A stretch of 64,000 nt of DNA from an uncultured bacterium. GTDB taxonomy: Bacteria; Cyanobacteriota; Vampirovibrionia; Gastranaerophilales; Gastranaerophilaceae. Under the pieces are notes generated by a model that saw nothing but the letters and a program-made list of their open reading frames with translations, was not told where the DNA came from and ran no database searches. Shown in pieces: positions 62,072 to 64,000 of this stretch. The position numbers and the translations under genes were made by a program. Where the stretch lies: positions 336,014 through 400,013 of the forward strand of contig CACWTN010000005.1 in the NCBI GenBank assembly GCA_902763805.1, in the 5' to 3' direction. Numbering within the stretch: position 1 is the first letter of the stretch; the number at the start of each line of letters is the position of its first letter.

Positions 62072-62788
62072 ATGATGAAAAGAATCTTAATAATAACTTT
62101 TATATTAATGCTCAATCAGCTCTCCTCCCCGGCAGAGGAACTGGTACAAGAGAAATATAAAATAAACGGACAGGTCGAATACGATGACAACCTCATTGAA
62201 ACCATATATTTAGACTCAGAGGTTGAGAAGCCGGAGGTGAACGTCCCCCAGCTAAAGTTGACCCTGCCGGCGGGGGTCATAAATATAACCTCAAACACGA
62301 ACTCAGCAAAGAGCGCCCTGGCACGTTCAATGGTCAATCGTGGAAGCCTTGGGGATATCCTGCCCCTTAGCGCAAGCGTTACCGTTAACAAAGGCGGTTT
62401 AACCTACGGAACAAAATTTGCGGAAGAATTATCATACGCACAGCCTGAATCAACAGCTGCTTTTTTTTTGAGGTATGACACACCAAAACACTTCTCTTTT
62501 GAAACAGCAATAAGGCAATCCGCAAACAGAGAGCTTGAAGACAGTCAGTGGAGCTCCTTCAGATTAACTCCTGAGTGGCATTTCAACGATAAACTAACCA
62601 TCAAAAACTCTTTTTCAAATTACATTCAATCGCAAAAGAACAAAACAGAGCTGACAATAGTTTATACTCCATCACTCAAAAAATACGCAGATGCACTGAA
62701 ATTTGAACTAGGAGTTGCACAATCATATTATTCAAACGGCAATAAATCAGAATCTGTGAGCTTTTCAACAGGTTTCAAATTAAAATAA
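62072..62788 (+). CDS. Predicted outer-membrane beta-barrel-like protein with GC-rich N-terminal part
   Basis: 238 residues. MMKRILIITFILMLNQLSSP is a signal peptide. From residue 100 alternating strands with polar/aromatic pattern appear (SFETAIRQSANRELED, SSFRLTPEWHFNDKLT, LKFELGVAQSYYSNG) and the end SESVSFSTGFKLK resembles a barrel terminus (ends in K rather than F). Bases about 62110-62390 use GC-rich codons (CTG CCG GCG GGG GTC) unlike the rest of the gene and its neighbours, which suggests transfer, recoding or a structured mRNA. Function unknown. Confidence 0.65.
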   Translation: MMKRILIITFILMLNQLSSPAEELVQEKYKINGQVEYDDNLIETIYLDSEVEKPEVNVPQLKLTLPAGVINITSNTNSAKSALARSMVNRGSLGDILPLSASVTVNKGGLTYGTKFAEELSYAQPESTAAFFLRYDTPKHFSFETAIRQSANRELEDSQWSSFRLTPEWHFNDKLTIKNSFSNYIQSQKNKTELTIVYTPSLKKYADALKFELGVAQSYYSNGNKSESVSFSTGFKLK

Positions 62789-62795
62789 AACGATT

Positions 62796-63218
62796 ATGTT
62801 TAAAAATCAAAAAAACAAAAAACGTGTAATACAGAAAGAAAAAACGGAAGAAACATTGAAGAAAACCAGACCGTCATCCGTCGGCAATGGTTTTTATTAT
62901 TCATTTTTAACCATAATTCTTCTGCTGTGCCTTGTTCAGATTACTATAAGCGCAGTGCTTAACGTTTCAAAAATCGTTTCCTATAAAGCAAAAATTATTC
63001 AGATTACAAAAACCAGAGATGCTGCATTGGCATTAAACGACCAGCTTAAAGATAATATTAAAAACTTTTCAAATGTAACCGGCCTGGAGGAAATTGCAAG
63101 AAATAACCTTAAAATGTCCGGAGAAGACGAAGTACTTGTTATTATTAATACCCCAAAAAATGAAACGGTAGAAAAACCCCATAAATTCTTTCTGTTCGAT
63201 TTTGGAAAACAAAATTAA
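62796..63218 (+). CDS. Septum-formation initiator-like protein (FtsB/DivIC type)
   Basis: 140 residues. Basic cytosolic N-terminus, one membrane helix near 32-54 (YYSFLTIILLLCLVQITISA), then a coiled coil (YKAKIIQITKTRDAALALND) and LEEIARNNLKMSGEDEVLVI, the short motif found in FtsB/DivIC proteins. These join FtsL and FtsQ/DivIB in the divisome. It lies 7 bp after the barrel gene in the same direction and is convergent with mini-RNase III. Confidence 0.8.
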   Translation: MFKNQKNKKRVIQKEKTEETLKKTRPSSVGNGFYYSFLTIILLLCLVQITISAVLNVSKIVSYKAKIIQITKTRDAALALNDQLKDNIKNFSNVTGLEEIARNNLKMSGEDEVLVIINTPKNETVEKPHKFFLFDFGKQN

Positions 63219-63221
63219 GCC

Positions 63222-63593
63222 TTATTGGAAAAACTCTAAAGAGCGAAACTTATCGTAAAATAAGTTAAGACGTTCTTTGTCATGAAGATACCAATACCCT
63301 ATCAGCACCTCAAAAGCTGTTGCTAAACGATAATCATGCTGAATATTTTTTCTTCCGACGGGGATGGGAAGATTTCTTGCACGCCTTGCAAGTTCTGTTT
63401 CTTCTTCCGAGAGATTCGTTGAAATCAGCTCCAGCATATCTTTCTGAAAAGTCGCATTCACGCGGTCTGTTGTCATTTTGTGGAGCAGTTTTGAGTTGGA
63501 AGTTTTATAGATAACATAGTCCCTGACAAATACTTCCCAGACGGCATCACCGATATGCGCATAGTTTTTAAGAGCAAGTTTTTCGTTATTCAT
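63222..63593 (-). CDS. mrnC: Mini-ribonuclease III
   Basis: 123 residues, an RNase III catalytic domain without the dsRNA-binding domain. LKNYAHIGDAVWEVFVRDYV has the DAxxE metal-binding block, and ATAFEVLIGYWYLHDKERL holds the second acidic pair. It matures the ends of 23S rRNA in Firmicutes and is also found in cyanobacteria. Monocistronic, AT-rich upstream region. Confidence 0.9.
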   Translation of the reverse strand: MNNEKLALKNYAHIGDAVWEVFVRDYVIYKTSNSKLLHKMTTDRVNATFQKDMLELISTNLSEEETELARRARNLPIPVGRKNIQHDYRLATAFEVLIGYWYLHDKERLNLFYDKFRSLEFFQ

Positions 63594-63746
63594 AAAAGCA
63601 TTTTATCATGAAAAACGGGTAGTTTTTTATAAAACCCTCTTTACAAAAAAAATTTATTTGTTAGTATAATAAATGTGGGTACGGAAGTGCTTGCGACAAT
63701 TAAATAAAGCCAAATGCGTTAATTGAATAATGCAGAAGATAAATAA

Positions 63747-63818
63747 TCCTCAGTAGCTCAATGGCGGAGCAACCGGCTGTTAACCGGTAGGCTGTTGGTT
63801 CGAGTCCAACCTGGGGAG
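63747..63818 (+). tRNA. tRNA-Asn (anticodon GTT)
   Basis: Acceptor TCCTCAG / CTGGGGA with discriminator G, D-arm GCTCAATGGCGGAGC, anticodon stem CCGGC / ACCGG around TGTTA (GTT), T-arm TTGG-TTCGAGT-CCAA. CCA not encoded. Followed by a T-rich stretch and a short GC hairpin. No tRNA-3'-end repeat follows it in the visible 180 bp. Confidence 0.94.
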
Positions 63819-63827
63819 TTTTTTATT

Positions 63828-63853
63828 GGGCGGGCGTTTTAGCCCCCTTTTTT
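63828..63853 (+). terminator. Terminator-like hairpin after tRNA-Asn
   Basis: GGGC (63832-63835) pairs with GCCC (63842-63845), loop GTTTTA, then CC and TTTTTT. Weak but well placed. The remaining 150 bp to the window end show no gene. Confidence 0.55.
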
Positions 63854-64000
63854 AATGCAAAAAATGTGTTCATTTTGGCGAATTGTTGTAAAATTGTTGT
63901 AATTATAGTTTAACAGGACATTTCATTTGAACTCTTAAATTGATTATTTGGCAAAGTTCAGTGTGTGTTTAGGTTTGGGCGGTCGGAAAAAATCTTTTTA

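Noticed and set aside
63854..64000. rRNA operon or gene start at the right edge
   Set aside because: Only AT-rich sequence with possible promoter words; no recognisable rRNA or coding start before the window ends.

Overview
The window looks like a chromosomal segment of a low-GC bacterium of the Melainabacteria/Vampirovibrionia lineage, most likely gut-type Gastranaerophilales. This is an inference from: (i) many lineage-style proteins that open with a short tag of the form M-x-I/N...-F-K/S/G-G/S; (ii) a ribosomal block with a cyanobacterium-like order (infA-rpmJ-rpsM-rpsK-rpsD-rpoA-rplQ-truA-rplM-rpsI); (iii) an LL-diaminopimelate aminotransferase type of lysine/peptidoglycan pathway; (iv) Gram-negative envelope genes (OmpH/Skp-like, predicted beta-barrel, MsbA-like exporter, MurJ). 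No CRISPR array, rRNA, prophage or IS transposase was seen. Three tRNAs (Leu-CAA, Gln-CTG, Asn-GTT) are present.

Layout. 1-6.7 kb: 3'-truncated glmS, then unrecognised tagged proteins, one with a zinc-protease-like HEFMH motif and one GNAT-like. 7-11 kb: truB, rbfA and a large tagged M16 peptidase. 11.3-16.3 kb: dapL behind a structured leader, an MBL-fold hydrolase, and a large tagged starch/glycogen-synthase-like protein. 16.4-16.9 kb: tRNA-Leu followed by partial repeats of its own 3' end. 17-22.2 kb: a secreted protein, a flagellin-like protein, tpiA, a radical SAM protein, maf and an S1-domain protein. 22.4-24.5 kb: gdhA and two divergent small XRE-type regulators. 24.5-29.8 kb: ribosomal/RNA polymerase alpha block. 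30-32.4 kb: tagged proteins, one like a glucan water dikinase. 32.5-37.2 kb: cysS, a SpoIID/LytB protein, murJ. 37.2-43.6 kb: GH35 beta-galactosidase, then a serine operon (class V aminotransferase, serA, serB). 43.6-47.3 kb: complete AmmeMemoRadiSam set, a cation efflux protein, and a leaderless gene joining a ribbon-helix-helix-like domain to a NifX-like domain with a His-rich tail. 47.4-52.4 kb: membrane protein pair, organophosphate transporter, tagged proteins. 52.4-55.1 kb: rubrerythrin, groES-groEL. 55.2-64 kb: a five-module HTH protein, a second starch-synthase-like protein, pflA-like activase, ABC exporter, tRNA-Gln with a second tRNA-3'-end repeat, envelope genes, mini-RNase III, tRNA-Asn.

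The most unusual signals are: (1) at two unrelated tRNA loci, a 182-188 bp unit bounded by direct repeats of the tRNA 3' end, sharing a core whose reading frame is preserved; (2) a short N-terminal tag on about 13 otherwise unrelated proteins, several of which also share a near-identical A-tract promoter box (AGCAAAAAAATTTTTTA) placed at the start codon; (3) a leaderless, apparently self-regulated RHH-NifX-His-rich gene beside a metal efflux gene; (4) three divergent alpha-glucan enzymes (two GT5-like, one dikinase-like), two carrying the tag.
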